This document shows, piece by piece, positions 1 through 10,837 of a stretch of DNA of 32,309 bases; the stretch's first letter is position 1; each line of letters opens with the position of its first letter. The stretch covers positions 1 through 32,309 of the forward strand of contig JAVKOQ010000498.1 in assembly GCA_031835245.1 (NCBI GenBank), written 5' to 3'. Below the pieces are notes generated by a model that saw nothing but the letters and a program-made list of their open reading frames with translations, was not told the origin of the DNA and did not search any database. A program made the position numbers and the translations under genes. Source of the DNA: Balamuthia mandrillaris (Eukaryota; Discosea; Longamoebia; Balamuthiidae).

Positions 1-307
1 TGCTGTAGGAGGGAACGGTCAGCTGTGACCTTTGCAGGAGGGCAAGTTCTTCCGCGGCGGTGGTAGCGACAGGGGCATTGGTCGTCGTGTCGTTCTTTCG
101 TTGTTGCTGTTGCCGCTGGTGCTTGTATTGCTGTAGGAGCTGTTGCTGAAGAAAGGCAAGGCTGAGGGCTGCTCCGCTGCCGCTCTCTTCGGGATCCTTA
201 TCTACAGGTTGCTGTTGTTGCTCGTAGAAGGGAAGTTCTGCGTGGAAGGTGAGGTCGGGGTGGTGGTGTTGCCAGCCCAACTGGTCCAACAGAAAGCTCT
301 CTCCCAT
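1..307 (-). CDS. Gln-rich protein of unknown function, N-terminal part
   Basis: On the minus strand an ATG at 307-305 opens a frame that stays open for 102 codons to the window edge, so the 3' part is missing. It begins MGESFLLDQLGWQHHHPDL and continues through stretches rich in Gln (QQQQ, QQQLLQQ, QQQQ), Ala and Thr. No domain, signal peptide or membrane segment is visible. Composition and absence of stops support coding. The gene is divergent from the F-box/ankyrin gene and would share the 0.8 kb upstream region with it. A promoter-proximal exon of a transcription or chromatin factor is conceivable because of the Gln-rich composition, but nothing specific supports that. Function unknown. 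Confidence 0.5.
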   Translation of the reverse strand, partial: MGESFLLDQLGWQHHHPDLTFHAELPFYEQQQQPVDKDPEESGSGAALSLAFLQQQLLQQYKHQRQQQQRKNDTTTNAPVATTAAEELALLQRSQLTVPSYS

Positions 308-1107
308 GATTTTTTTTTGTTTTTGATGAAGTTGAGCGAATAGGGTTCGAGTTGAAGAAAAATAAGAAGAGATGGAGGAAACTGTGGGTTTGAATGGGTG
401 GTGTCTATGTTTTTTATCTTTTTGTGTGTGTGTTTGGTTTATGTGTGAGTGGAATGCTAACTAATGTGGGGGCATTTCTGCGTTTGTTGTGTAGATGGCA
501 AATCGAGGGTGTCAAAGTGTGGGGGTTATTTCATTTTTGAAACTCAGCAGTAGAGAATGAGAATCAAAATTTTTTCCGTTTACGTTCCTTGTAGTTTGTT
601 CTTCGGTGCCTGGCTAACCGTAGAATCATAAGTAGCGTTGTGTGTTTTGGTTGCGCAGCAAGATAAAAATATTTCAAGGGGGAAAGCTTAAAATAAAAAA
701 TCAACAAGCGAAAAAAAAAAATCCAAAACGGATCAGGAGAATATTATACTCTAAAGTCTCAAAGCAAACAACAAAGCAAACTTTCTCTATCTTTTTTTAA
801 AAAAAAATAATAATAATCGGATTTTGATGTTCGTCTTCAGCACTCCATCCCTCCCTCTCTTCACACCCAAGAAGAAAAAAAAACCAAATTTTTTTGACTT
901 TTCCTTTTCAAGGCAAGTGTCGTCCAAAAAACATGTTTTTGTCGACAATTCAGGTAATGGATTTTCGTCGACTCGAATTTATTCCAAGAACGAAAAAAAA
1001 AAGAATTGAATTTGCAGTTGTTCGAAAGACAAGTTCCGGCCCCGTTTGCTGCTCACACCCGTTTGTCTGACTCCACCCTGCTCCTGAATTTAAACAAAAC
1101 AAAGGAA
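308..1107. promoter_or_regulatory. divergent intergenic region (promoters and leaders)
   Basis: This 0.8 kb AT-rich stretch separates two divergent genes and contains no recognisable coding sequence. It holds many A and T homopolymers (for example 710-720 and 792-810). The last part is probably the 5' leader of the F-box/ankyrin gene. A GTAATG donor at 954 and a TTTGCAG acceptor ending at 1017 could be a 64-base leader intron. If it is used, an ATG at 933 would be in frame with the F-box ORF and add 37 residues. No TATA box can be assigned with confidence. Confidence 0.4.
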
Positions 1108-2523
1108 ATGGACCGGTTACCGCCCGAGGTGCTCACCATCATCTTGGACTTGCTGCCCAAAGACTCGAAAGCGGTTGCTGCAAGGACGTGCAAACGATGG
1201 CTAGAATGCTGTTCGCCAGAACAAAGAAAGAAGTTGTCCATAAAGTACGTCTGTTGCTCGGTGCCACTGCTTCAGTGGGCCCTCCAAAATGGATACCAAG
1301 TGAGCTTTGGGTTGGCCGTGTGCATCGCGGCCGCTACTCAAGGCCAGTTGGACGTACTCAAATGGGCCAAGGAACAAGGCTACACCGTGACTTCGAACGT
1401 CTGCCAAGCCGCTGCGGGAGGAGGCCATTTGGAAGTGCTCCAGTGGTTGCGTGAACAGAATGTTCCTTGGACAGAGTTCACTTGCATCGAAGCCGCCCAA
1501 AACGGCCAACTGGAGGCCTTGAAGTGGGCCAGAGAGCATGGCTGCCCTTGGAACTTGCAGACGGCGATCAGCGCAGCGGAGCAAGGTCACCTGGAAGTGT
1601 TACAGTGGGCTTACGAAAACGGCTGTCCCTTGAGCAAAAGGGTGTGCGAGGCCGCAGCCAGAAAAGGCCATATGGAAGTTCTACAGTGGGCACATGAGAT
1701 CGGTTGCGAGTGGGACAAGTACACTTATCTAGCTGCAGCAGAAGGTGGGCATCTGAAAATTCTTCAATGGGCGGTGGAGCATGGGTGTCCTCGCTGGGAG
1801 GAGGGGGCATTCGACCGGGCCGTCACCAACGGACATTTGGACGTGTTGGAGTGGTTGTCACAACAGTATGACTGCAGCAATGAGCTGAGGGCGTTGACCT
1901 GTAGCACGGCTGCAGAGCTTGGCCACCTACATGTGTTGAAGTGGCTTCGCGCTCATGCTTGTCCTTGGGATGAAAGGACTTGCAGTTCGGCCGCCAAAGG
2001 AGGACATTGGGAGATCCTTAAGTGGCTTCGTGCTCATGATTGTCCTTGGGATGAAAGGACTTGCAGTTCGGCCATCACAAGAGGACATTGGGAGATCCTT
2101 AAATGGGCTCGTGAGCAAGGTTGTCGCTTGGGTAAGCAAAGATTTATTGTCTGTTTTGTTTTCACTCTCCCTCTCCCTCTTCCTCTCTCCCTCCCTCTCT
2201 CCCTCTCCCTCTCCCTCTCTCTCTCTCTTTGTGGTTTGTACGTTCATCCTTTCTCCCATTTTTTATTTTTTCCTACAGCTGGCGATACATGTGACTTCGC
2301 TGCACGACACGGCCATTTAGAGCTCATAAAGTGGGCTCATAAGCAAGGCTGTCCCATCGGCCTACGGACTTGTGAGCACGCAGCCCAGGGTGGTCATTTG
2401 GAGATATTACAATGGCTTCGGGCTCAAGGCTGCCGTTTAAATCATTCTACCATTGCGGCCGCGCGTCGCCACAAACACCATCACATAGCAGCGTGGATTG
2501 AGCAACTGTTTGCACCCCAATAG
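1108..2523 (+). CDS. F-box / ankyrin-repeat protein
   Basis: Two exons, 1108-2131 and 2279-2523, give 422 residues. The N-terminus (MDRLPPEVLTIILDLLPKDS..., about residues 1-40) reads as an F-box, the Skp1-binding module of SCF ubiquitin ligases. The rest is about 13 ankyrin-type repeats of 26-27 residues with the signature GHLEVLQWAREHGCPW...TC..AA, a form common in amoebae, oomycetes and large DNA viruses. The likely role is a substrate adaptor of a cytosolic SCF ligase, with the ankyrins binding the target. The intron (147 bases, CT-rich) is a multiple of three with no stop, so retention would insert a Leu/Pro/Ser-rich segment. I chose ATG 1108 because it starts exactly at the F-box; an upstream ATG at 933 is possible through a leader intron. 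The cellular target is unknown. Confidence 0.85.
   Translation: MDRLPPEVLTIILDLLPKDSKAVAARTCKRWLECCSPEQRKKLSIKYVCCSVPLLQWALQNGYQVSFGLAVCIAAATQGQLDVLKWAKEQGYTVTSNVCQAAAGGGHLEVLQWLREQNVPWTEFTCIEAAQNGQLEALKWAREHGCPWNLQTAISAAEQGHLEVLQWAYENGCPLSKRVCEAAARKGHMEVLQWAHEIGCEWDKYTYLAAAEGGHLKILQWAVEHGCPRWEEGAFDRAVTNGHLDVLEWLSQQYDCSNELRALTCSTAAELGHLHVLKWLRAHACPWDERTCSSAAKGGHWEILKWLRAHDCPWDERTCSSAITRGHWEILKWAREQGCRLGKQRFIVCFVFTLPLPLPLSLPLSLSLSLSLSLCGLYVHPFSHFLFFPTAGDTCDFAARHGHLELIKWAHKQGCPIGLRTCEHAAQGGHLEILQWLRAQGCRLNHSTIAAARRHKHHHIAAWIEQLFAPQ
2132..2278 (+). other. frame-preserving CT-rich intron of the F-box/ankyrin gene
   Basis: GTAAGC donor and CTACAG acceptor. Removal joins two halves of an ankyrin repeat (GCRL then AGDTCDFAARHGHLE) in good register. 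The intron is 147 bases, has no in-frame stop, and would read as a Leu/Pro/Ser-rich insert if retained. Confidence 0.8.
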
Positions 2524-2550
2524 CTGTGTTTGTTTCCTACGCGGGCAGCG

Positions 2551-2558
2551 TGACGTCA
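2551..2558. promoter_or_regulatory. perfect CRE palindrome TGACGTCA
   Basis: TGACGTCA lies about 125 bases upstream of the LIM-RasGAP start codon, within the short gap after the F-box gene. It is the consensus cAMP-response element bound by CREB/ATF-type bZIP factors in animals and fungi. One 8-base match could be chance and its function here is unproven. Confidence 0.25.
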
Positions 2559-2682
2559 TCGTATCGCGAAGCCGTATATTAAACGGTCGACACCTCAATT
2601 ATTTGTATTCATTAATTACTATAGGAGCTGTACTGCGCCAAGAAAACAGACGGAGAACGAAAACGACAAAAAGGCTAACAAG

Positions 2683-3628
2683 ATGCTAACCTTCAAGGTA
2701 CCGGTTTTTTTTAAAAAAAATGTTGTGTTTGTTGTTTGATTATTGAGATTATTGGCTCTTTTTTATCTTTTATTTTTCAAGGTGCGCCTTGAAAAAGCCT
2801 TGGGTGGTTCGGGTCCCAGCTTGAGCGAACAAGAGTTAATAATACCGTCCTCCGCAACTGTTCAAGTGCTGAAGGTAGTCACTTTTTTGTTCTGATTCGG
2901 TTCTTTTCCTGTTTATCATTATCTTAACTCTGCACTCTCAGAGTCAAATTATTTCACAATTGCCCTCCCTCCACTCGCAAAACCCGGCTTCGCTTTCTTT
3001 AGTACTTCGATCCAATAACGTAAGCCTCCTTTTATTTTCTTCCTTCTTCGTTTTCCTTCTTCCATTTTCTGTCCTGTTCCTCATCTTTTTTTTGCTCATT
3101 ACACATTAGGAATGCATCGGAGCAGATAATGCCGTGTTGAACCAAATCCCACTTTTAAAGAACGATGCAACAGCTGCTCCCATCGAGCTTCGCGTCGTCA
3201 TAGGTACGAAGAAGAAGAATAAGAAGAACAACACAGACAAAGCAGAAAAAGAAGGAGTAGCTTTTGCCGCCGTACCACCGCCTCAACGTGAGCCAATAAA
3301 CATCACAACAAAAAGAGAAGCTGCTTCTGCTGCTTTGAGCAACGTCACAAATAGAGTTCCTACGAACAACGTCACAAATAGACCTCCTATAAGACGAACG
3401 AGCAGCGTTTGGCGCATGTCTTCCGTTTTGGAGGATGGCAAAAAGGTGTGGTTGCAAGAGAGGAACAGTCAACGGGAATGTTGCTTCAAGTGTGGCAAGG
3501 AGGTCTACTGGAACGAAAGGATTACAGTCGGCCAACATGTTGTTGTCCACAAGGCCTGCTTCAAGTGTCAAAAGTACAACTTTCTTTCTTCTCCCTCCCC
3601 CCCCCTCTCTCTTTCTCGCTCTCAACTC

Positions 3629-3668
<40 letters not shown>

Positions 3669-4461
3669 AACCGTTGGCTGTAATGTAGATGTGGCAAGCG
3701 TTTGGCACCAGGAGATTATCACAGTTTGGTGGATGACTTTTACTGCAAACCTCACTACGACCAAGTCACGCTGAGAATCAAAGCTCGCATCAATCGCATC
3801 GCTGTCCCGCCGTCATGGAAACAACAACAGCCACCACAATCACCATCTGCTTCTCGTGTTCATCTCAGCAAATTCCAACTTCAAGCCCAACGAAAGGAAC
3901 GAGAACAAAGGAAGGAAGAAGAAATGGAGAAAGCTCGAAAACAACAAGAAGAAATGCAGCAACAACAGCAACTTATCGAAGACGCAAATAAAAGTACAAA
4001 AGATGACCAGCAACAAAATAATAGCAGCAATAACTCAGAACTGGAAGCCAGCGTAAGCAGTGGCTCTGAAGGACCTTTGAAGGATCAAGTACCAATCACG
4101 GAAGAATTGGAAAGTCAACTGTTGAGCAACATCATCGAAAGCTTGGCCACCAAGGCTGACATCCAGAGTCCAGGTCAAGTTCTCCGCGCTAGATATCTCA
4201 CTCCTCGTACCTCTTTCGATGGAGAAGGAGATGGAGTTATTTCTCCAATCTCACCAACAGAACTCAACAGCAACACCGATAGCAATGACAACAAGGAAGA
4301 AGTATCGGCAGAAAGCCAGCCCAAAGATGAATCAATGGTGGACATGCCTATTCCTGATGATCTCTTTGATAGCAGCGGCGATAGGCCACTGTCAGTTATG
4401 ATCAATGAAGGAGAACGTACTCTGAACTACATTCGGCTGCTTGATGTACCTATCCTCTTCC

Positions 4462-4492
<31 letters not shown>

Positions 4493-7400
4493 TCTCTCTC
4501 TCAAAGTTCGCTTTCGCTCTCGCTCTCTCTTCCGCGTTCTTATGGAATATTTGCTCAATTTTCTATGTATTTCGTTCTGGTTTGTTTTATATTGTTTGGG
4601 TTGTTTCTTCTTCGTTGCTATTTTTGTAGCTTATGACAGAGCCAGATCTATTGATAGCTCAGGCAGTATGCTTCACAGTGCCACACGGATATCGAGACAA
4701 GATCAACCCTCGCATCGTCAATTTTTACATGCACCACGACCTCTGTGTGGACCTCATGATAAGTCTCGTTCGAACCGAAATAGAGGCCAGCTCTGAAGTT
4801 GGAACATTGTTCCGTACCAATGGTTCCGTCAGCAACTTGCTTTCTTTCTTCGCAAAGACCATAGGTTTGACTTTCCTTCGTAAGACGTTGGGTCCTATTA
4901 TTCAAGCAATTTTGAGCAGCGTGAAGAAAGGAATCCAATATGAGGTTCTGTATCTTTTGCTGCTTTCTTCGTTCTGCTTTGTGTTTTGTAGTTGTTTGTT
5001 TATCGAACACGGTTATTGTACTTGATGTTGTTGGTTTTTTTTTTTATTATTAACACTAAAGTTGAATTGTTCTGATAGTTGGATGACAATCGACTGGAAG
5101 AGCAAGGCGTAAAGGATATAAAGAAACAGAAAAAGAAAAACTCACAGAACGTGGTATTAGCAGCAGAAAGCTTTTTGGCAGAGATAGACGAAGGCTTGGA
5201 TCGGTTTCCTTTGTAAGTTTTTTCGTAATCTCTAGTTCCTTTGATTTAGTTTATTTAAGATAAGACTGAACATAGTTCCACACATGTAGGGGCATTCGTA
5301 GAATATGCCATGAACTACGATTAGGAACAATGGCTAAATATCCCGACAATGTTTATTCCATTCTTGGCGGCTTTCTATTTCTTCGTTTTATTTGCCCATG
5401 TATCATAGCAGCCCAACATTATGGCATCGTAGATTGTATGTGTTCATTTTCTCACTCACTCTCTCCTTTGTTTTCGTTGTTTCTGTTGTTGATTAGCATT
5501 TTTTTTCGTAATTCTAATAGGTAAAGTGTCTGATGAAGGACAGAGAGCTCTTATCCTTGTTTCCAAAACACTGCAACAACTGGCAAACGGTATGGTGTTT
5601 GGCAAAAAGGAGGAGTACATGACTATCCTCAATCCTTTCCTAGAACGAAACTTCACTCCTTTGCACGATTTCTTTGATGAAATTTCGGTTTGTATTATAG
5701 GGCTTTTTTTTTTATTTATTGTTTTTGTTCTGTACCTCTTATTCTTTTTATTTTTAATATTATAGACTCTGCCAGAGGATACTGCCGAACAAGTCTCTGA
5801 CAAAGTAGTCCTCGACGTGGAAGAAATGGAAGAAATGAAAACCATGTTCCACTTCATGGTCCACCAAAGCATGGACGACATTCGTAAGCACATCAAGTCA
5901 CAAAAGACGGTGGATCCATTGTTACTAGGCGTGAAGATCGCTCAGCTTGAAGAACTGGAGGATTGCATGGGAAAGCTCGGGAAACCGGAAGATGATCTTA
6001 CACATTCCGGAGCTGGTCGTCTCTCGTTGCTCACACGGGGCCGTCCCGCCGTAGCGCCGCATTCACGTGCTATCGTCGTCACTTCTCCTGCTGGCAGTCG
6101 TCGTAATCCACATAATGCCATGGAAGATGACGAAGAAGAAGAGGACGAGGAAGATGAGGCGCTCTCCACCATCAACGTGAATGAGTTTGAAAACTTGGAT
6201 GATGTCGTGTCTTATCTCTACAACAAAGATAAGGCAAAACGGTTGAAGAAAGAGCAAGAAAGGCAACAGATAATTCAGGCCAAGAAAGCAGAGAAACGCA
6301 GAATGAGAGAAGTACAGACCAAGAAACGAGCTGAATTCGCCATCAAATGTATCGAAGAGAAGTATTTCCGTCAAAGTCTCTATCGTCTCAACGCCGGACT
6401 AGACATTTCTCCTCCTACTTCTTCATCCGCTCCTGCTTCTCCTTCCAAGAGTCAAGAGCCAGGTGGCAAAGCTGTCAACAACAACAACAACAGCAACATC
6501 CACTCTTCGACAGGATGGAGGGGATCAGCTATCATCGGCGAAGGCAATCCCAACATTTCTCTTCCCAAGAGCGCAGCCAAAGTCATAAGCATCAGCCAAA
6601 GAGTCAAATCAGGAATGAGCATCGAAGACATCGAGAAAGAAGTGGCCATGGTCATTGACCAAATGATCGAGCCAATGTCCTCTCCTAGAAGCAACGATGG
6701 CAACGCGTTCAAACTGGAGCCTCTGGCATTGGGCAACACCAGTGGAAAGAAGAAGAGAGGAGGCAGTTTCGTTATGTCCAAAAAACGCTCTTCCACACCA
6801 CGTGGCGAGAAGAAGAAAGAGCGTTCGTTCAGCACCAGAAGAAAAGGTTCTTGCGTTGCTCTCATGGACAGCGATGACGGAGGATTCAGCAGCGGCGTGG
6901 AAAACGAGTTTGAACAACAAGGCGAAGAGAGGAAGAAGAAGGAGGACAAAAGGCATCTTCACGGTTCAGTAGTCACGAGATCTGGTCCAGTGAAAGCAGC
7001 AAAGCAAAAGAAGAAATCGGGTAGCGTTTCGGGACGCTCTCCAAGTTTCAGACGATTGAAGAGCAGCCGCGATAACAAACAAGACTACGCACTTCCCAAA
7101 GACATGAAGATGAAATTGAAGCTCACCAACGAATGGGAGAAAGAGAAGGAAAAGAAGAGAGAAGAAGCTCGAATGGCCGCAGCAGGAACAGGAGGAGGAA
7201 GTGGCAGCGCAAGTGGAACTACGATAGAACCGGAAGTAACTCATTCCCCAAGAGCGCGTTTGGCTGCAACGAAGAAGACGAGTGCCTCTTTGAGAGATTT
7301 GGTATCTTTGGTGGGAGAGTGGGAGATGGAAGACAGCGCCGATAGCAGCTCGCCAACTTTGACGAAAAGAAATAGAGCCGCCACAGCTTTAGTGCAGAGC

Positions 7401-7793
7401 ACATCTTCGGTTGAGAGAGAAAAGGAAGAAGAAGAAGAGGAAGAGGAAGAAGAAGAACAAGAAGAAGGAGAAAGAGAAGAAGTGGAAGCAGAGGAAGATG
7501 ATGATTCGTTGTTTGAGGAGGAAAGCGATGAAAGCGATGGAGGAGGAGCGGAAACGTTGTTGCAAAAGTACTTTTCGACCACTCCAAGAGGAACGCATAT
7601 CCTGGAAGAAGGAGGAGACGAAGGAAGGACGCAAACGAATGAAAGAAAGACCAAGAGAGAGAGGCGAAAGTCAAGAAGGCAGGTGTTGACTCCCGAAAAA
7701 GCAGCATCCCTGCCATTGCATGCTCTAAGGATGGCTGCCGCCCCTGAAGGTCGAGCTAATGGTGATGAAGAAGACTTTCAATTCTTTGGTTGA
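2683..7793 (+). CDS. LIM-domain Ras GTPase-activating protein
   Basis: Ten exons: 2683-2697, 2782-2874, 2942-3019, 3110-3573, 3689-4445, 4630-4944, 5079-5212, 5290-5435, 5521-5687, 5766-7793; all phases close, giving 1398 residues. Residues 1-90 (MLTFKVRLEKALGG...TVQVLKSQI...IELRVVIG) look like a ubiquitin-like or RBD-type beta-grasp fold (inferred). One complete LIM zinc finger follows at 187-239: C187-x2-C190-x18-H209-x2-C212-x2-C215-x2-C218-x17-C236-x2-H239. A Gln/Glu-rich linker leads to a RasGAP domain (about 470-720) with the arginine-finger context LFRTNGS (R531) and the signature FLRFICPCI (649-657; the usual PA is PC). The roughly 650-residue tail is charged, with a basic coiled-coil-like segment and a Glu-only run. 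It should speed GTP hydrolysis on Ras and turn signalling off; LIM suggests cytoskeletal targeting. The start is the only ATG spliceable into this frame. Confidence 0.85.
3631..3665. repeat. (CT)n microsatellite in LIM-RasGAP intron 4
   Basis: About 35 bases of CT dinucleotides lie inside the 115-base intron 3574-3688, which interrupts the LIM domain between two zinc ligands. The intron has a weak GTACAA donor and a TGTAG acceptor. Confidence 0.85.
4461..4502. repeat. (CT)n microsatellite in LIM-RasGAP intron 5
   Basis: About 40 bases of CT repeats begin roughly 15 bases after a weak GTACCT donor in the intron 4446-4629, immediately before the RasGAP domain exons. Confidence 0.85.
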
Positions 7794-8027
7794 ACAAACG
7801 AGGGAGGCTTGTTCAAACAGCACAGCACCACCACCAACGGACGCGGCAACAAATTGTTCGATTATTTGTGAACTTGTTCTCCCATTCATTAAATCTGTAT
7901 TGCAAAATCATTACAAAAATTGGCATGAAGGCGCATAACAAAGTAAGATCAGCCTTGGCCGCGAGAATGAACGGCTTGGCTGCTTGGTTGTGGTCTGTTA
8001 ACGACAAAAGAAAGGAGCAAAGCAGGA
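7794..8027. promoter_or_regulatory. short gap between LIM-RasGAP and ammonium transporter genes
   Basis: These 234 bases must hold the 3' end of the RasGAP transcript and the promoter and leader of the transporter. No conserved element could be assigned. The start codon context AGGAATGACG at 8028 is acceptable. Confidence 0.35.
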
Positions 8028-10741
8028 ATGACGGAGGTGAACGTGACCGACCTTGCGCTACAGCTGCAACGGTTCAAAGAGGAGACGGAGAGTTACAACG
8101 AGCAGGTGAGGCACTCGGTGAACGGGGCGTGGCTGCTCCTCACCGGCTTTTTGGTGTTCAGCATGCAAACGGGCTTTGCCATGCTCGAAGTGGGTTCTGT
8201 TCGTAAGATGTACACCAAAAACATTTTGTTCAAGGTTCGTTTCTTCTCTCTTTTTCTTCTCTTTTATTTTATTTGATGTTTGACTGGTATTTTGCTTCAG
8301 AATGTGCTGGACGTGGGAGTGGGTGCGCTGTGTTTCTATTCTTTGGGCTTTGGATTCGCGTACGGAGATGGCAGTCATACCAACCACTTTATTGGGAACA
8401 AATACTTTTACCTGAGCCAGTTTCCGTCGGACACCTTTCAAAATGCGTTTTGGTTTTTTCAGGTTTTTTTCTTCTTAACTCACTCGACTTTAAAAACTTT
8501 GTTGAAGTCTCATTCTCTTCTGCTTTGCTGTTTCTGCTTTTGTGTATGCGTCCTCTTCTCTTCTTGTTGTGCTGATCTCTTAGCGTACCTTTCTCTCTGT
8601 CTCCTTATAGTTTTCGTTCTCAGCAACAGCAGCAACGATAGTATCTGGAGCGGTGGCTGAGAGGCTTCGATTCACTGGTTATCTGCTTGTTATCGCACTC
8701 ATGTCTACATTCGTTTATCCCGTTGCTGCCCATTGTTAGTCTTATTTTTCTCTTTTCTCTTCTCTATGCTCTTCACTTCTCTGCTGCTCTTCGCTCTTCC
8801 TTCACATGGATGGCACAACTAATGCGTGCACGAATATTTAAAGGGATATGGAGCGAACAGGGTTGGCTCAGTGCGAGTGGAGATGGCGTGTGGTCCGTTG
8901 GAACAATAGACTTTGCTGGCAGCACTGTCGTCCATTGCGTAGGTTAGGCTCATTCTCTGTCCTTGTTGTCTCTATGTTTATAGTTTTAATTCATGTGCAA
9001 AAGGGGGATTCTCTGCGTTGGTAGGTGCCAAGGCAGTCGGTTTCAGAGGGCAGTATCCTCCTCTGGATGAAAATGAAGAACACGTAGCCCGCTTCGAGAA
9101 GGTGAAGGGCAAACGTTTGTGGCGAGTAAACCCAATGCCAGCCAACGATGAGAGCTTGGCAACGTTGGGTGTGCTGCTATTGTGGTTCGGTTGGTATGGC
9201 TTCAACTGTGGCTCCATTCTTGAAATTGTGGGCAATGAGAAGATAGCTGGACGAGTGGCCATTAACTCAACGTACTTGCTCTCTTCTCTTTTCTGTTATC
9301 TTCTTCTTGCACCTATTCACTCGTCCTCTCTCTCTCTCTCTCTCCTCTCACGCCATACCTAACTTTGTTGTTTGTGGAACAATTCAAGTCTATCACCAAG
9401 CGTGGCTTCGCTAAGCTGCATTCTATTGGGCCGAATTGTGAGTCAGTTCAAAGATGAGCCAGAGGAGCGTCAGTTTTACCTCAGCGATGCTCTCAATGGC
9501 ATTTTGGCTGGTCTAGTCTCCATTACAGCCGGTTGTGCAGTCGTGGAGCCATGGGCTGCTATCATAATTGGCGGTAACAAACCTAGTCTGTCTGCCTCTG
9601 TAGATAATCCTCGGTCTCACTGTTTGCTCTTGTTGTTAGGGTTGTCTTGTATTGTTTACAAAACGGCAAGCGAGCTGTTGCTTCTATTCCGTATCGATGA
9701 CCCAGTTGATGCAGCGGCTGTTCATGCCTTCTGTGGTGTTTGGGGCACAATTGCAGTTGGTGAGCCCCTCCTTCTCTCGCTCTCGCTCTCTCTCTCTCTC
9801 TCGCTCTCGCTCTCTCTCTCTCTCTCGCTCTCTCTCTCTCTCTCGCTCTCTCTCGCTCTCTCTCGCTCTCTCTCTCTCTCAGTTCAACTGAATGTAATCC
9901 TGTGTTAGGTTTGTTTGCTTCAAGTGACCACGTGAAAGAGGTATATGGTGATGGTGCTCATTACGGTCTATTCATGGGAGTTCGTAATTTCTTCTCTGCT
10001 CTGCGCATCTCCTTGCTCTCTCTGGTTTCGACTCTATCGTCTCTGCTAACAAACCCACAAAAACAGGGAGGCGGACGCCGACTTCTAATGCAGATAGTAG
10101 GTTGCAGCACAGTGATCCTTTGGAGCTTGTTCTGGAGCACTTTAATGTTCACATTCATCCTCTTCGCCAACCGTATGACCGAGGTGTTCTTTCGTACCTC
10201 CTTCTTCATTCAAAAAGGAGGCCAGACTGAGCGGCTGGGCTTTGGCGTATCGAAGACACCGACCATACGAATCGCCAGCACATTCATCATCCCTTCAGCA
10301 TCACTCCATCATGGCGAGCTCTCTCGAAACGAATCTACTAACAGCGTCGCTCAAGAGATGCACTCTTTAAAGTCTTTCGAACAACCCATAGATAAAGAGG
10401 GTAAGGAAGACGATGAAGATTCGAGCGATGATGATGGTGACGGAAGAGACGAAAAGCAGAAGGGATCGCAGAATAAGAAGACAGGAAGCCAGAGGAGGTT
10501 AAGTCACTTGGGAAGCAGTTTCAGCAGTTTTGGAAGCTTGAAAGGAAAGAAGGAGGAACAAAGCAACAAGATCGGGGTGCAAGACGGCGGTGATACGCCA
10601 AAAGGCCCATTATCGAAGGAGGGCAGCATCCGACTCGGAAAGAAGGAAAGCTCTCCCTCCATGGCATCCTCTCCCAAAGAACCAAAGAACATGGAATCCA
10701 ACGACTCGGACTCAACCACGGAAGAAAGCGATTACTATTAG
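8028..10741 (+). CDS. AMT-type ammonium transporter with long charged C-terminal tail
   Basis: Nine exons: 8028-8234, 8301-8462, 8611-8734, 8844-8942, 9025-9271, 9389-9573, 9640-9759, 9909-9979, 10067-10741; 629 residues. The order of Amt/Rh signatures is intact: NGAWLLLTGFLVFSMQTGFAMLE near residue 30, SATAATIVSGAVAERLRF (about 127-144), GTIDFAGSTVVHCVG with D187 and H195, and DDPVDAAAVHAFCGVWG with H370. H195 and H370 correspond to the pore twin histidines. About 11 membrane helices are expected; Amt proteins form plasma-membrane trimers that import ammonium. The closest resemblance is plant/bacterial AMT1 rather than Rh. After about residue 440 a roughly 190-residue acidic, Ser/Lys-rich tail replaces the short regulatory tail usual in the family. 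ATG 8028 is chosen because the Amt domain begins about 30 residues later. Confidence 0.92.
9774..9880. repeat. (CT)n with CG interruptions in AMT intron 7
   Basis: About 105 bases of CT repeats, regularly interrupted as CTCGCT, start near the GTGAGC donor of the intron 9760-9908. It is the longest simple repeat inside a gene in the window. Confidence 0.9.
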
Positions 10742-10837
10742 TAATCGCTATTAGTCTTTTTAGCACGTCGTGTTTTTTATTCTGCAGGAACTCTTCTTGC
10801 GTTTCATGACGCGTCATACTGTTTCCATATATTCTGA

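Noticed and set aside
824-1009. 61-codon frame upstream of the F-box gene as its N-terminus
   Set aside because: Not in frame with the F-box through the plausible 954-1017 leader intron, and its Lys/Phe-rich sequence looks non-coding.
1201-1590. Minus-strand frames inside the F-box/ankyrin gene
   Set aside because: Shadows of the repetitive ankyrin coding sequence; no family resemblance.
5688-5700. Early acceptor TATTATAG at 5700 for the last RasGAP intron
   Set aside because: The following sequence is T-rich and would not read as protein in phase; the acceptor ending at 5765 restores the frame (TLPEDTAEQVSDKVV).
7219-7716. Minus-strand frames antisense to the RasGAP tail
   Set aside because: Leu/Ser-rich mirror of the Glu/Lys/Arg-rich coding strand.
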